Part shown: positions 45,086-55,700 of the stretch, piece by piece
How positions within the stretch are numbered: the first letter of the stretch is position 1
Layout of the letters: the number at the start of each line of letters is the position of its first letter
From: Corylus avellana
Taxonomy: Eukaryota > Streptophyta > Magnoliopsida > Fagales > Betulaceae
Assembly (NCBI RefSeq): GCF_901000735.1
Contig: NC_081543.1
Location: 8,477,921-8,541,920, forward strand
Reading direction: 5' to 3'
Length of the DNA stretch: 64,000 nucleotides
Notes under the pieces: model-generated
What the model was told of the DNA's origin: nothing
Databases searched by the model: none
The model's input: the letters and a program-made list of their open reading frames with translations, nothing else
Position numbers and translations under genes: made by a program

Positions 45086-46924
45086 AGTTTTATTTTTATT
45101 ATTATTTTTATTTAATATTATTCTTGGGGGGCTTACTAATAAACTATATATGGAGTCAACAGCTTAGAAAAAAAAAAACTATGGAGTCAACATTTTACTT
45201 TCTGGTTAATTAATAAGATATAAACCTAGTACTAACCATATTCCCATTCCTTTCAATTGTATCTTTTGAAATTTTACTCTTTAATTTCTTTATGATGAAT
45301 AGTAAGAATTATATTCTCAAATGATACATTATTTATCAATGCATCTATATGTATAGAAGGATCTGTGTCTGATTTTAGAAATAAAAAATATTCTTTTTTA
45401 AAAGATCCATATAAAAGGCACATGATGCAAACTTAGACCAGCTAAATATCTTTTTTGGACGTAAACTAAAGAACAACCCCATGTGTCCTAAGGACCAATC
45501 AATCAGAGCCTTGTTTTTAATGTGTATCACACTACCTTTTTGAATACACTAATGTGACATATCCACTTGACAACATTTGGGGAAAAAAGAAACTTGACAA
45601 GATCATAGCCAAATTTGACGGACCATATTTTGAAGAAGTATTTGTATTCAGCTCAACAAATATTTTTTTTTTATTTTGGTTACCCATTTTCTTAAAGTAT
45701 TTATATTTTGACTCAATATTTTAGCTATCTATTTTCACTAATTCATTTAACTATTATTTCTTTACTCTTTCACCAACAATCATATTTTTGAAACTGTCAT
45801 TTCCTAATGATAATATTATTCAAAATTTATCTTTTTTCTAATGATCATTATTGTGCAAAAACGATCACAATTACGGTAAATAAGGCAAAGACAATCACAC
45901 ACAAAATAACACCAACATTTAAGTGGTTCCCTCAATGTGAGGTACATCCATTGGCAGAGACAATCACGAACAAATTCACTATAAAAGATAGAATACAAAA
46001 ATATAGTAAAGAGAAAATCACTCAGAACCCGAAGCCGCAATACACCTAAATTTCATTATCACACAATAGAGATTATTCCCCAAAAGAAAATTCAAAAAAT
46101 AGAAATACAAACTCTTCTTTTGCTGGGACAAGACGACAGTTGGTCTCTATTTTCTCTCTTCCATAGTAGTACCCTTTCTTTTTTCTCTTTTATTTTGGCT
46201 CCTCCTTTCTAAGAAGAAAACAATTGGCATTGTGATTCTCAGATCTCACCTACAATAGCCCACTATTTGTGTAATACCCCGAAAATAAATTAGGGTAAAA
46301 TACACTATAATTATGATGTTAGGGTTGGTTCTCATTGGGTAAAGTGTAAGACCTTTGACTTTTTAAGAATTTACTATTGCACTAAATGTTCAACAAAGGT
46401 ACCGATGCCTGTAGAATTGAAGAATCAGCTTATACATGGTAACCAATGAGTATGTGATCAATTACGGTGTGAAGGTTCAGGAATAATTCCTAAAGGACGA
46501 GAAAGCATTGGAAACACCATCTTAAGAGGGAAATCTTAGATTTTCGAATCCCAAGAAGGCACTCAAAAATATTGGAATGGACACCATGATGTTTGTCTCG
46601 AAAAGAGCTTTTCGGAGGGGTCGCATGCACAATTCCGAGACTCGTAGCAAAAGTTATGATCATGCAATTCTATGCATGATCATAGAATTGTTGATATGAG
46701 TGATGTTGCAGTCCATGAGATTGTTAAGCATGAATTCTGGGAGCTTGAGCTTGCCACGAGAGATTTGATTGTTGGCTCCATGTTGGGTTACAGGAATCAA
46801 AATAGCGGTCGTGGTCTAGAGAATGATGTGTTCTTATGCCCATTAAATTTGTTAGAAATTTGTCTCATTATAAGACATTCTCGAATGACCCTGCATGAAA
46901 TAAAAGAAAAAAAATCAGATCTAT
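45086..46924. other. AT-rich region with possible LTR pieces
   Basis: About 45840-46160 contains AAGTGGTTCCCTCAATGTGAGG and ACAATCACGAACAAATTCAC, resembling dispersed plant LTR leader repeats. TGTAATACCCCGAAAATAAA at 46269 looks like a gypsy LTR start and may run to about 46900. There is no primer site or second LTR, and no gene is supported. Confidence 0.3.
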
Positions 46925-48491
46925 AATTAGTGCAGTAACTGTGCTGCTCTCTGGATGTACGATCGATCTTACCATAAGGTTCGCTCGATCGCATTGGTGC
47001 GCTCAATCGCCCTGGTTGGACGCTTGAGCGCACCTCCAAAGGCAAAATAGGAACTGCGAAAAAAAAAAAAAAATTAGAAAAACAGAAAAATTTTAAAAAA
47101 TCAATAAATTAACGGAAAAATCAAAATTGAAAATTGAAAATTAAAATAACACAACTAAAGGAAATTAATTCTAAACAAAATTTGCCGCAATCCCTAGCAA
47201 CGGCGCCAAAAACTTGTTGTTACAAATATCTACCTAAATTAATAGGCAAATTATTGTATGTTTTACCCGCAAGTGCACGAGGTCAACATAGTAGTATAGG
47301 GTGCAAGTATGGGGTCATTCCCACGAGGACTGCTAAATTTTGTCTAAAATAAATTTCAAAAGTAAAATAAAACAAAGATTGGATTTGAGTTGATAATAAT
47401 AAAAAGGTAGGGCTTTGACATCCACCACTAATTATATTTAGATAATATATCAATATGCCAATGCTTTGATCATATTATGTATATCTAATGTTTGTCAACC
47501 TAAGGGCATAGGTGCCTACTCCTTAAGCTATTGATTTTCCTAAGCAATGAATTAGGCATGGGTGTCTACTCTAATTCTTTTCTTTCTTAAAGGATTTAAC
47601 ATGAATGTCTACTAAGTTGTTCTTTAAGAAAGCATAATTCTGTGGAAATCGACAAACACATGAGACCTAGGGCATGGGTGTCTACTCTCGGTTTCCCATG
47701 TTGATTAACCCAAGAATCCGGTGTGGATTTCCTTTGTTACTTTTGTTAAACCCAGGATTCAGTCATCCAAATTGATTTAACTAACTAGTCCATGCTACAT
47801 GCATATGTTGATCAGGCACACACATATGAGCAATGCATAAAAGCAAGAATTAATCAAGTTAAATACTACAACATGATCATCACAAAGGCGCCAGTATTGA
47901 ATATTAACTAAACATAACAAGGGCTTCAATCTAACCTTACTAAATAAATTAGTTACGCATAAGTTTGATGTTAAACATCTTCATAAAAGAAAATAAAAGA
48001 AAGGAAAATAATAAACCCAAAACTTGAACTTGAAAAGCTCCAATTCTTCTCCTTGGAAAGTGTGTTTTCCAGCTTCTTTATTCTCAAGGTTTAGAGGTCT
48101 ATTTAAAGGGCTTTAGAAGTCCTTGTTACACTAGTAAACCTAGGAAATTCGTAGGGTTTTATTCCTATTACAAGTGGGAGTTGGAAAACCCTAATATGGA
48201 AGGAAAGAGAGTTTGTCCGCAGCTTCTAGAATTCTCTACCGCACGGGTGCGATTGATCGCAAGTGCGATCGATCGCAAATCTCCTGCGATCGATCACACT
48301 ACCAGAAACTCTACTTTTCCAAGATTCTCTCTTTGAGCCCAAATCTTCCAAATTTACTTCCTTTTCTTCCAGAAGCCTACAAAAACAAGGAAAACACATA
48401 AAGGAACTAAAATGGCATGAATTAACTAAAACTAAAAGGATTAAAACATGTAAGTTAATGGCTAAAAATATGAATATTTTAGCACTTAACA
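46925..48491 (-). mobile_element. Gypsy LTR (copy A3) with tRNA-Asp primer site and leader
   Basis: On the minus strand the LTR runs from 48491 (TGTTAAGTGCTAAAATATTC) to 47215 (TTTGTAACAACA), 1277 bp. The primer site TGGCGCCGTTGCTAGGGA follows at 47208-47191, one transition pair from the tRNA-Asp complement. The leader down to about 46925 carries more GCGCTCGATCG words (46960-47030). In the LTR, similar words lie at 48236-48300, a TATA-like box at about 48099-48113, and four TAGACA-type words at 47500-47690. No gag follows. Confidence 0.8.
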
Positions 48492-49025
48492 TGTCCTACT
48501 CTTCGGGCACGTTCGACCTCAGGGGCGAACGTTCGGCCAAAGAGTAAAAGCTCTCGGCCATACAAATAAGGTCCTATGCTTCTAGGGTGTGGTTCATCTC
48601 ATCCTAGGCTCCTAATGGACACATGCAAAGTAACATATCATGCTAACATGCAAACTTAAAGCAATAAAAGGCGGGTTGAAAACTCTTTAAAACATTTTTG
48701 GTCTTTGTGAAAAAATAGGTACAAGAACTTGTCAAGGCATTGTTAAAACTTGTAATACTAAGAAAGCAGTAAGAATAACATGAAGGTTAAGGGATTGGAC
48801 ATGAAAATACCTTGATGATGGAAAAACTCCACCAAGGCTTCCTCCTTCTCTTTCAAAATCACTCATCACTCTAGGGTTATGGTCTTTTGGTGTGAGGAGG
48901 GGCTGAGGGTCGATGGTAGGGGCTTATATAGAGGCTTGGGGCACACTCTCCGTTGAAAAAGGTAGAGAATGGGTTAAAATTACTTTTCAGAGAGTCAGCG
49001 AACGTTCGGGTACTTTAGGGGCGAA
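48492..49025. other. LTR-like host DNA with GAACGTTCG words
   Basis: GAACGTTCGG occurs near 48529 and 49010, and GTTCGACC at 48511. A minus-strand TATA-like CTATATAAGCC lies at 48927-48937. Probably part of another gypsy LTR into which neighbouring LTRs inserted. Edges not fixed. Confidence 0.35.
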
Positions 49026-50127
49026 TGATAAGTGCTGAATATTGCATATTCAAGTCCCTTAATTCACATATGTTAAGCTCTTAATTTTGTTATTATTTGA
49101 TCTTTTGTGTAGTTTTTGTGTTTTCATGCAGTTTTTAGGATTTTGAAGAAAAGAAGTCGTTTTTGGCAAGTTTTAGACTTGAAAGTCATTTTTGGAAAAG
49201 CTGGATGCTATGGGATTGATCGTAGGCCAAGCTAGGCTCGAACGCATGAGTGTTCGAGCGCACAAGCCACTAGGATTGAGCACACCAGCGCTCGATCAGA
49301 CAAGCAACCAAGCTCGAGCGCACAAGAGGTAGGATCGAGCACAGGCATGCGCTCAAGTGCACCTACATGGGATCGAGCAGACTTGAGCGCCCAGATGCAG
49401 CAGAACCCTTTTTCCACATCAGATTAGGCAGTCTCCCTTTTGGACTAGGAGATTGAACCACGCTTTTCCTAGGGTTTCTAGAGCTTCTAGGGTTCTCCTA
49501 ATCCTATAAATAGACCTTTAAGCATTGAGAAAATTAGAGAATTTTATAGAGGAGTTTTGGGAGAGAAATTGGAGGCTCAAGCAAGACGCATTTTCGGTTT
49601 CTTCTTTTCCTTTTTATTTTCATTATGTGTAACTAATATTTTTGGTAGGGGCTAGATTGAAGCCCTAATCATGTCTCTTTAGGATTTCAATATTGGCGCC
49701 TTTGCTGTAATTATATTTTGGGATACTTAACTTGATTATTTTCTATTTGATTGAATTTCTCATATGAATGTGCCTCATCAACATATGCATGTGTTTGGAT
49801 TTGTTATTTGTGTCAATTTGGATGGCCGAGTCTTGGGCCTAGTAAAGTGAGAAAAGAACCTCATCACGGGTTCGTAGATTAATAAACATGGAAAACCAGG
49901 AGTAGATACCTTACCCTAGGTTTCATATGTTTATTGGTTTTCATAGATTTATGCTTTCTTGAAAAACAATTTAGTAGATACCATGTTGAATCCTTTGAGA
50001 AAGAAAAGAATTAGAGTAGATATCATGCCAAATTCGTTGCTTAAGGAGATCAATAGCTTAAGGAGTAGATACCATGCCCTTAGGTTGGCAAGCGTTAAGT
50101 ATACCGGTATGATTGTAGCATTGGCAA
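49026..50127 (+). mobile_element. Gypsy LTR (copy C), 3'-truncated
   Basis: It starts TGATAAGTGCTGAATATTGC. It holds a dense cluster of GATCGAGC/GCTCGAGCGCA words (49218-49396), a TATA box CCTATAAATAGACC (49503-49516), TTCAATATTGGCGCC (about 49686) and four TAGATA-type words (49903, 49975, 50017, 50066). It breaks off at about 50127, where minus-strand gag sequence begins. It lacks the last ~200 bp and the primer site. Confidence 0.75.
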
Positions 50128-51560
50128 TTTGCCCTTCCATCTTTGACAGCTTGATGAGAGAAGTTCTTTGAGTCCCCGAACTCATTCTTAAGTTCTTGTA
50201 TGTTTCTCCTATTGGTCATGGTGGCATTCTTCAGCTCTTGTATGGCTTAGGAGTTGGAATTCTTGAGCTCTTGTATAACTTGATTATTGCTCATGTTAGT
50301 ATTCTTCAACTCTTGCATGATTGCTTTCAAGGTGTCATCCAATGATGACTGTGGTGCAAGCTGTGGCACTTGAGTGGAGGACTGATAAGTAGGCGGTTGA
50401 GCTTGGTGAGATGGTCGGAACTGATTCTAAGCTTGAGTGGATGTACCTCCCTGATTAAGTCGCTGATTATGCTTCCAAGAGAAATTAGGGTGATTCCGCC
50501 ACACCGGATTGTAAGTCTCAGCATAAGGTCCACTTGTGGGTTTTCTGTACTCATTAAAGGCATTGACTTGCTCTGTCGAGTACTCAACAACTGTTGACAG
50601 AGATGGGGAGTTTTGAGTGAAGTGCATTGGGCTGGCACATAATCTGCCTACGTTAACTTGGTAAGTATCCGCTGCATTTATTGGTTTGTTTAGGGCCATA
50701 GCGTCAAGCTGACACCTGAGATCCTTGAGTTCCCTTTTTATGTCAGTATCGTCCTTCACCTCGTAGAGGCCTCTCGTCTTGGGAGCGGAAAGTTGTCTAC
50801 CAAAACTATCTTGAAAGTCCCATTGTTGTGCGCGTTCGGACAGTTCAACCAAAGTTTTATAGGCTTCATCCCTCGTAAGATTTAAGAATTCTCCACCATT
50901 CATAGACTCAAGCAGGTTACGCTTTGTTTGAGTCAATCCCCTATAGAAATATTGAACGATCTTCTCATTCTCAAAACCGTGTGGTGGGCACTTCGTAGTA
51001 TGCTCTTTAAACTTCTCCTAGCTATCAATGAATTTCTCCCCCTCTTTCTGCTTGAAAATGGTGATCTGTTGACGGAGATCATTGATTTTGGAGATTGGGA
51101 AGTATTTGTTGTAGAATTTGTTTTGCAGCATTTCCCAAGAGGTGATGGATTCTGGCCTGTTGGAGTGTAACTAGGTTTTTGCCCTATCACATAGGGAAAA
51201 AGGAAATAGCCAAAGACGCACTGACTCTTCTGAGAAATTTTGCAATTTAATCAAGTCGTATATCTCCAAGAAAGTCCTCACATGAACGTATGGATCTTCG
51301 TTCTCTAACTCTTTAAATGAAGGAAGGGTATTGATTACACTTGGCTTCAAATCGAAGTGAGTGGCATTGGTAGCCGACAACACTATACATGATGGTATGT
51401 TGGTAGTGGTGGGTGCAAACAGTTGCCTGAGGGACTTGGGTGGATCTCGTTCTCCCATCTTGGTGGCTGTCTTAGATTCTCTCTCGTCGTTCTTTCAATC
51501 TCGGGATCAAAAGGGGTTAGCTCCAGATTTAAAGATCTACGACCGAGCATGCAAATAGGA
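50128..51560 (-). pseudogene. Gypsy (Athila-like) gag, inactivated
   Basis: Minus-strand gag of a tRNA-Asp-primed gypsy element. It opens near 51458 (MGERDPPKSLRQLF). SCIVLSATNATHFDLKPSVI and LENEDPYVHVRTFLEIYDLI follow, then FSEESVRLWLFPFSLCDRAK, which is the retrotransposon-gag domain. Two TAG stops (51171-51173 and 51018-51020) replace tryptophans expected in K-A-W-L and W-E-K/R-F-K. Later blocks are YFYRGLTQTKRNLLESMNGG and QWDFQDSFGR, then a defective knuckle, R-L-C-A-S-P-M-H, with the first and last Cys lost (about 50615-50650). YNPVWRNHPNFSWKHNQ and IQELKN repeats (50180-50310) come last. A frameshift near 50430-50450 splits the C-terminal part. Leader 51560-52068 precedes it, so it belongs to the LTR at 52093-53282. 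Pol is absent because of the truncation at 50127. Confidence 0.85.
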
Positions 51561-52068
51561 TCTAACAAACTAAAAACTAAACTGAATTGAACTAAATTAA
51601 ACTATACTAAATTAACTAAACACAATTGCAAAGAGAAATTAATGCAAACAAAAACTAAAAACTCACGAAAAGGACCAAAAAAAAGGGCAAAAATCTATGG
51701 AACTGCTGCAAGGGCTGCTCACTGAGTAGGTGCACTCGAGCATAGGTGATGTGGGATCAAGCGCAGGTGCGCTGATCTGTAGGAGTGATTGAGCTAATGA
51801 TCATGTGCAGGTGCGCACAATTCAGATGTTCTGGCCACAGGTGCGCTCGAGCGTAGCAGGGCTACTCTCGATTGCACTTATATAGGTGTGCAGGGGCAAA
51901 TGCAGTCCGGAGCAGCAAAATAGAGACTAAAAAAAAATCTTTTTTTTTTTAATTTTAATTTTTTTTATTAGTAACAAGAATAAAATTGCAAAAAAATAAA
52001 ATCCTAATTATAACTAGTAGAAGAATAAAACTAATTTAGAAATACATTGGTTTAAAAAATTGAACAAT

Positions 52069-52086
52069 TCCTCCGCAACGGGGCCA
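52069..52086 (-). promoter_or_regulatory. tRNA-Asp primer binding site (diverged)
   Basis: The minus strand reads TGGCCCCGTTGCGGAGGA, 3 mismatches from the tRNA-Asp 3'-end complement. It is 6 bp past the LTR end, as expected. Confidence 0.75.
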
Positions 52087-52092
52087 AAAACT

Positions 52093-53282
52093 TGTTGTGC
52101 AAATTTATTTAACTCGCAAGTGCACGAATCGTTTGTATTCTTGATAACAAATTTAAATCTAACGTAATTAAACCCTTACCTAGTTCCAATTTTTTTAGAG
52201 GTTATTGTTTGAAAAAAAAATCAAAAGCATAAACAAATTAAAGTGAACGAAATCTAATGACGAAGAACTAGGGTTTTGAAATCCGCACTTACAAATTCAT
52301 AGAACATAGTTCCATGATCTATAATATTTCCCAAAGCTCTCACAAATTAATCTTAGGTATGTTTTACTATTGCTTCAAAGAATTAATCAAAACATCCTAT
52401 GTATCCATTCATAACCCAAATCACAAAAGAAATCCAATATTTTATTAAATCATCAACTGTATCCGTAAATAACAAAAAGATATCCAATTTTTAATAAAGA
52501 AAATCGAGCAATCAATTGTATTGAATTCTCTCAAATGATCAAGTGTATCCTTGAATCACAAAAGATATCCAAAAATCATTCAATCAAATTGATTAGAAGT
52601 AAAACAATAGGGCAATTAAATCATTAAATTGGGAAACACTACATACATGGAACAAAGTGCTAATCATAAATGAGGGTTCATCTTCAACCTTAGTTAGGGG
52701 TTTAGCCTCTCATGTTATAGAAAGACAAAACAAAATTAATGGAATTCATAATGAAAATTGAATACTTACAAATATGGAATCACAAATTTGAGATCCAAAA
52801 GCTAGGAAACCCTAGAACTCTCTTCTTTCTCCTCTGGAATTTCGTACTTCGTAGCCTCCCTAAACTAATCTGAGATCTGTTCTATTTATAGGCTAAAACT
52901 AGGGTTTACAAGTTGAATTAGAATTAGATTCGTTGCCAGATCGGACATGTGTGCTCGAGCACACTTGAGCATGCAGCTTCCCCCTCCCGCGCAGGCATGC
53001 ACGCGCGATGTCCTTTAGATTGGGCGCATCTGCGCTCGATCGTGGTTGTGCTGGGCTCAAGCACTTGTGCGCTCAAATGTAGTGTTCTGCGCTCAATTGT
53101 AGGCCTGTTGGCAACTTCTCCCCAAAATGTGCAACTTTCGCATAAAGTCCCGCAGTTTTCCTTTAGCAACCTATAAAACACTAAAAACACAAAACTAACC
53201 CAGAACATCAAATAATAACATAACTAAAGGATTAACAAAAGTAAATTAAGGGGTCAAAATATGCAATATTTGGCACACATCA
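52093..53282 (-). mobile_element. 5' LTR of the gag-bearing gypsy element
   Basis: On the minus strand it starts TGATGTGTGCCAAATATTGC (53282) and ends AAATTTGCACAACA (52093), 1190 bp. The end matches the 3' LTR at 36711-37907, and the U5 modules (GGATAT..., GGATACA...) match as well, so it belongs with the 5.4-kb element's family. Unlike that element it carries GCGCTCGATCG words (52950-53105). A TATA box, CTATAAATAG, lies at about 52883-52892. Confidence 0.8.
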
Positions 53283-55017
53283 ATGATATAGGGCTCGTCT
53301 CACTCAAGTGGTCAAGAAAATATCATAATTAATAAATAAGTATAATCCATCTTCAATTGGTTGGACCATCTGCCTAACCTCTAGATGCGGTACGGTTCGT
53401 CTTCCCTATGTATGGACTATCAAATCGCTTAATCAGTTATACGCAATCAAGGGATAAGCATAACTCATCTTCGGGTCGTAAGAATTGTCTACCTAAATTA
53501 CACTAAGCTAGCGTGTAGAGTAATTCGCCTTCCTTAGGCATGGCCTATCAAACCTTCTTGATTATGTGCCAATTAAAACTATTGTATAACAATCATTCAT
53601 ATTATTGATGCAAAATATTTCCAATAAGCTCAAATAAAAGGCCTATTATGATAGATGGTCCACGACCCACTAAAGCTGCCAAAATGCATGCTTTCAAATC
53701 TTAGTGTTATTGCCTGATCCACACCATCTCAACTTGTTGCATGCAGAATCAAGTAACCCTGATAATCAAGGAAGCACAACTATTCTCCAACAAACCAAAT
53801 CTGGGAATGATAAACTGGATCTTGAGATAGCCAACCAGATCTCACTGAAATGAGTCCAGATACATGATACTCTTTCCATGCATTCTCCTCAAGATTATCT
53901 TGAAGGACATCTATCGGTTAAAACCACTTCCAAAGATCAAGGGAGTCAAGTAAGAGTCCCATAAGGACTCACCCACTCACAACTTCTATAAAAGTAGAAG
54001 CCTACCACAACACTAGACACGATGAATTCTATACTCAACTACTCTCAATTTATTATCTCTCTATTATTATCTACTCTCATTTCTACTCAAATTCTAACTT
54101 AGGCATCGGAGGTGGAACGGCCACCACACCCCCCACTTCGGCTTTGGAATCCAGTTACTACCAGGGTTGATAACTGTCTCAACACATATAATCACAAAAG
54201 ATATGAATGATTGAGTTGATTCAAGATAAAAAGCTTTCTAAGACAAGAGAAGAATTTCATAATGATTGAATATAAACGTTAAAACCAAATTTCTAAGTTA
54301 TACAACTGTCACGCATATAGAAAATTCATAAATTAAAAGTATAATTAAATCATTGTTACTTGGGAAGCGCTACATCAACACCCTATTACAAGTTTAGCCG
54401 CTCATGGTGGTGCTAGAATGACCTCCTGCCATGTTCATCTTCTCTTCAACTCTTCAAGCCTCCAAGAAGATATTTTCTGTCTAAAACTAAGCACACATTC
54501 TCTCTAAGGCTTAGAGACCTATTTATAAGGTGTAAAATAAACCCTAGAAGCCTTAGAAATCCCATAAAAATTGTGCTTCAGTCTCCTAGTCCACTTAGGA
54601 AGAAATGCTAGTACAAATTGGAATAGGATTCGTCAAGATTTTCATCCTTATGTTGTGGGGCGATTTTGGCATAGCACACGTCCAAATTAGGAAAATATTA
54701 CTTCACAATGATTTGTATTATTTTGATTTAGCTTTCCAATGCCACTAGTTTCACTTCCATCAGATACTTGAGTTGAAAGTTATAGACAAAATATAGAGAC
54801 ATGCTAAATCCAAAATTTAATCCAATCCGATTTTAACTCCAATTAGATAAATTCCGATTTAATCATTTCCTTGATTTGATTAAACTTAACCACATCATAT
54901 AGGTCCTCTATTATGATTGGTTAAGTTTAACCACAACAAAATCAAATAGATAATAGTGCTAAGGAATTAATATATGTGAGTTAAGAGGCTTGAATGTGCA
55001 ACATTCGACGCTTATCA
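53283..55017 (-). mobile_element. 3' LTR of another gypsy element, interrupted and truncated
   Basis: The minus-strand start TGATAAGCGTCGAATGTTGC (55017) comes directly after a polypurine tract. A TATA-like CCTTATAAATAGGTC lies at about 54514-54528. The sequence is cut at 53282 by the neighbouring LTR. The block at about 53645-54190 looks inserted; it has its own TATAAAAGTAG (53979-53989) and a leader with CTTAGGCATCGGAGG (54100-54114), a common plant gypsy R-region word. Its edges are uncertain. Confidence 0.6.
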
Positions 55018-55700
55018 CACCCCCAAACTTACATATTGCTAGTCCCTTAGGAATACAAAACTGAAAATAAATTGAAAAACAACTAATTAATTCCTTCTTT
55101 CGTGAGACGTATGATTGCATTTAGCCTATAAACAAACCTTTTAAACCCCTAGGCATCCCTAGAGGACGAGTGAAGTCTCGTGAGGGTTTAATAGGAATGA
55201 TACCGATAAACATTGTTAGCATTATGGTATTCAAAGAATCAAGCATCACTGAAATAATGGTTATCATTAATTGGCAAGCTTAAAAAGATAAAACCTCATT
55301 TTCAAAATTCCAAGAAATCAGTTAAATCACTTACAATTGGCAGTTTGATATACAACAAATTCCAATTAGTGCAAAGTGAACTAACACATAATCATGAGGC
55401 TTCAAAATAATTCATACATAAATGATTCTGCATCTCAAAATTTATTGGACTTCCCATCAGGTGAAACAACCATGGCATTTTTTTTTTTTTTTTTTTTTGA
55501 GATGCTTAGCTCCCTTAAGCTTTCTCTAGTTTTCTGTTGATAGCTCTTTGGGCACTGGGTCTTGGGAGATTGATTCAAGACAGGATGTGATATAGCCTTG
55601 GGCTGTCCTTTGCTCTTGTTTGTTGGCATGTTGCCTTGATTTGTTTGATGACAAGAAATTTGTGGGTTTGGTGAACTTGAAGAAGAAACTCTACCGAAGA
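55018..55700 (-). other. Polypurine tract and non-coding 3' interior of a gypsy element
   Basis: The minus strand reads TATGTAAGTTTGGGGGTG into the LTR at 55017. Upstream, 55125-55190 repeats the 36520-36600 segment of the 5.4-kb element. Poly-T at 55479-55498. The minus ORFs at 55435-55781 are shadows across this and the Copia gag. Confidence 0.65.
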
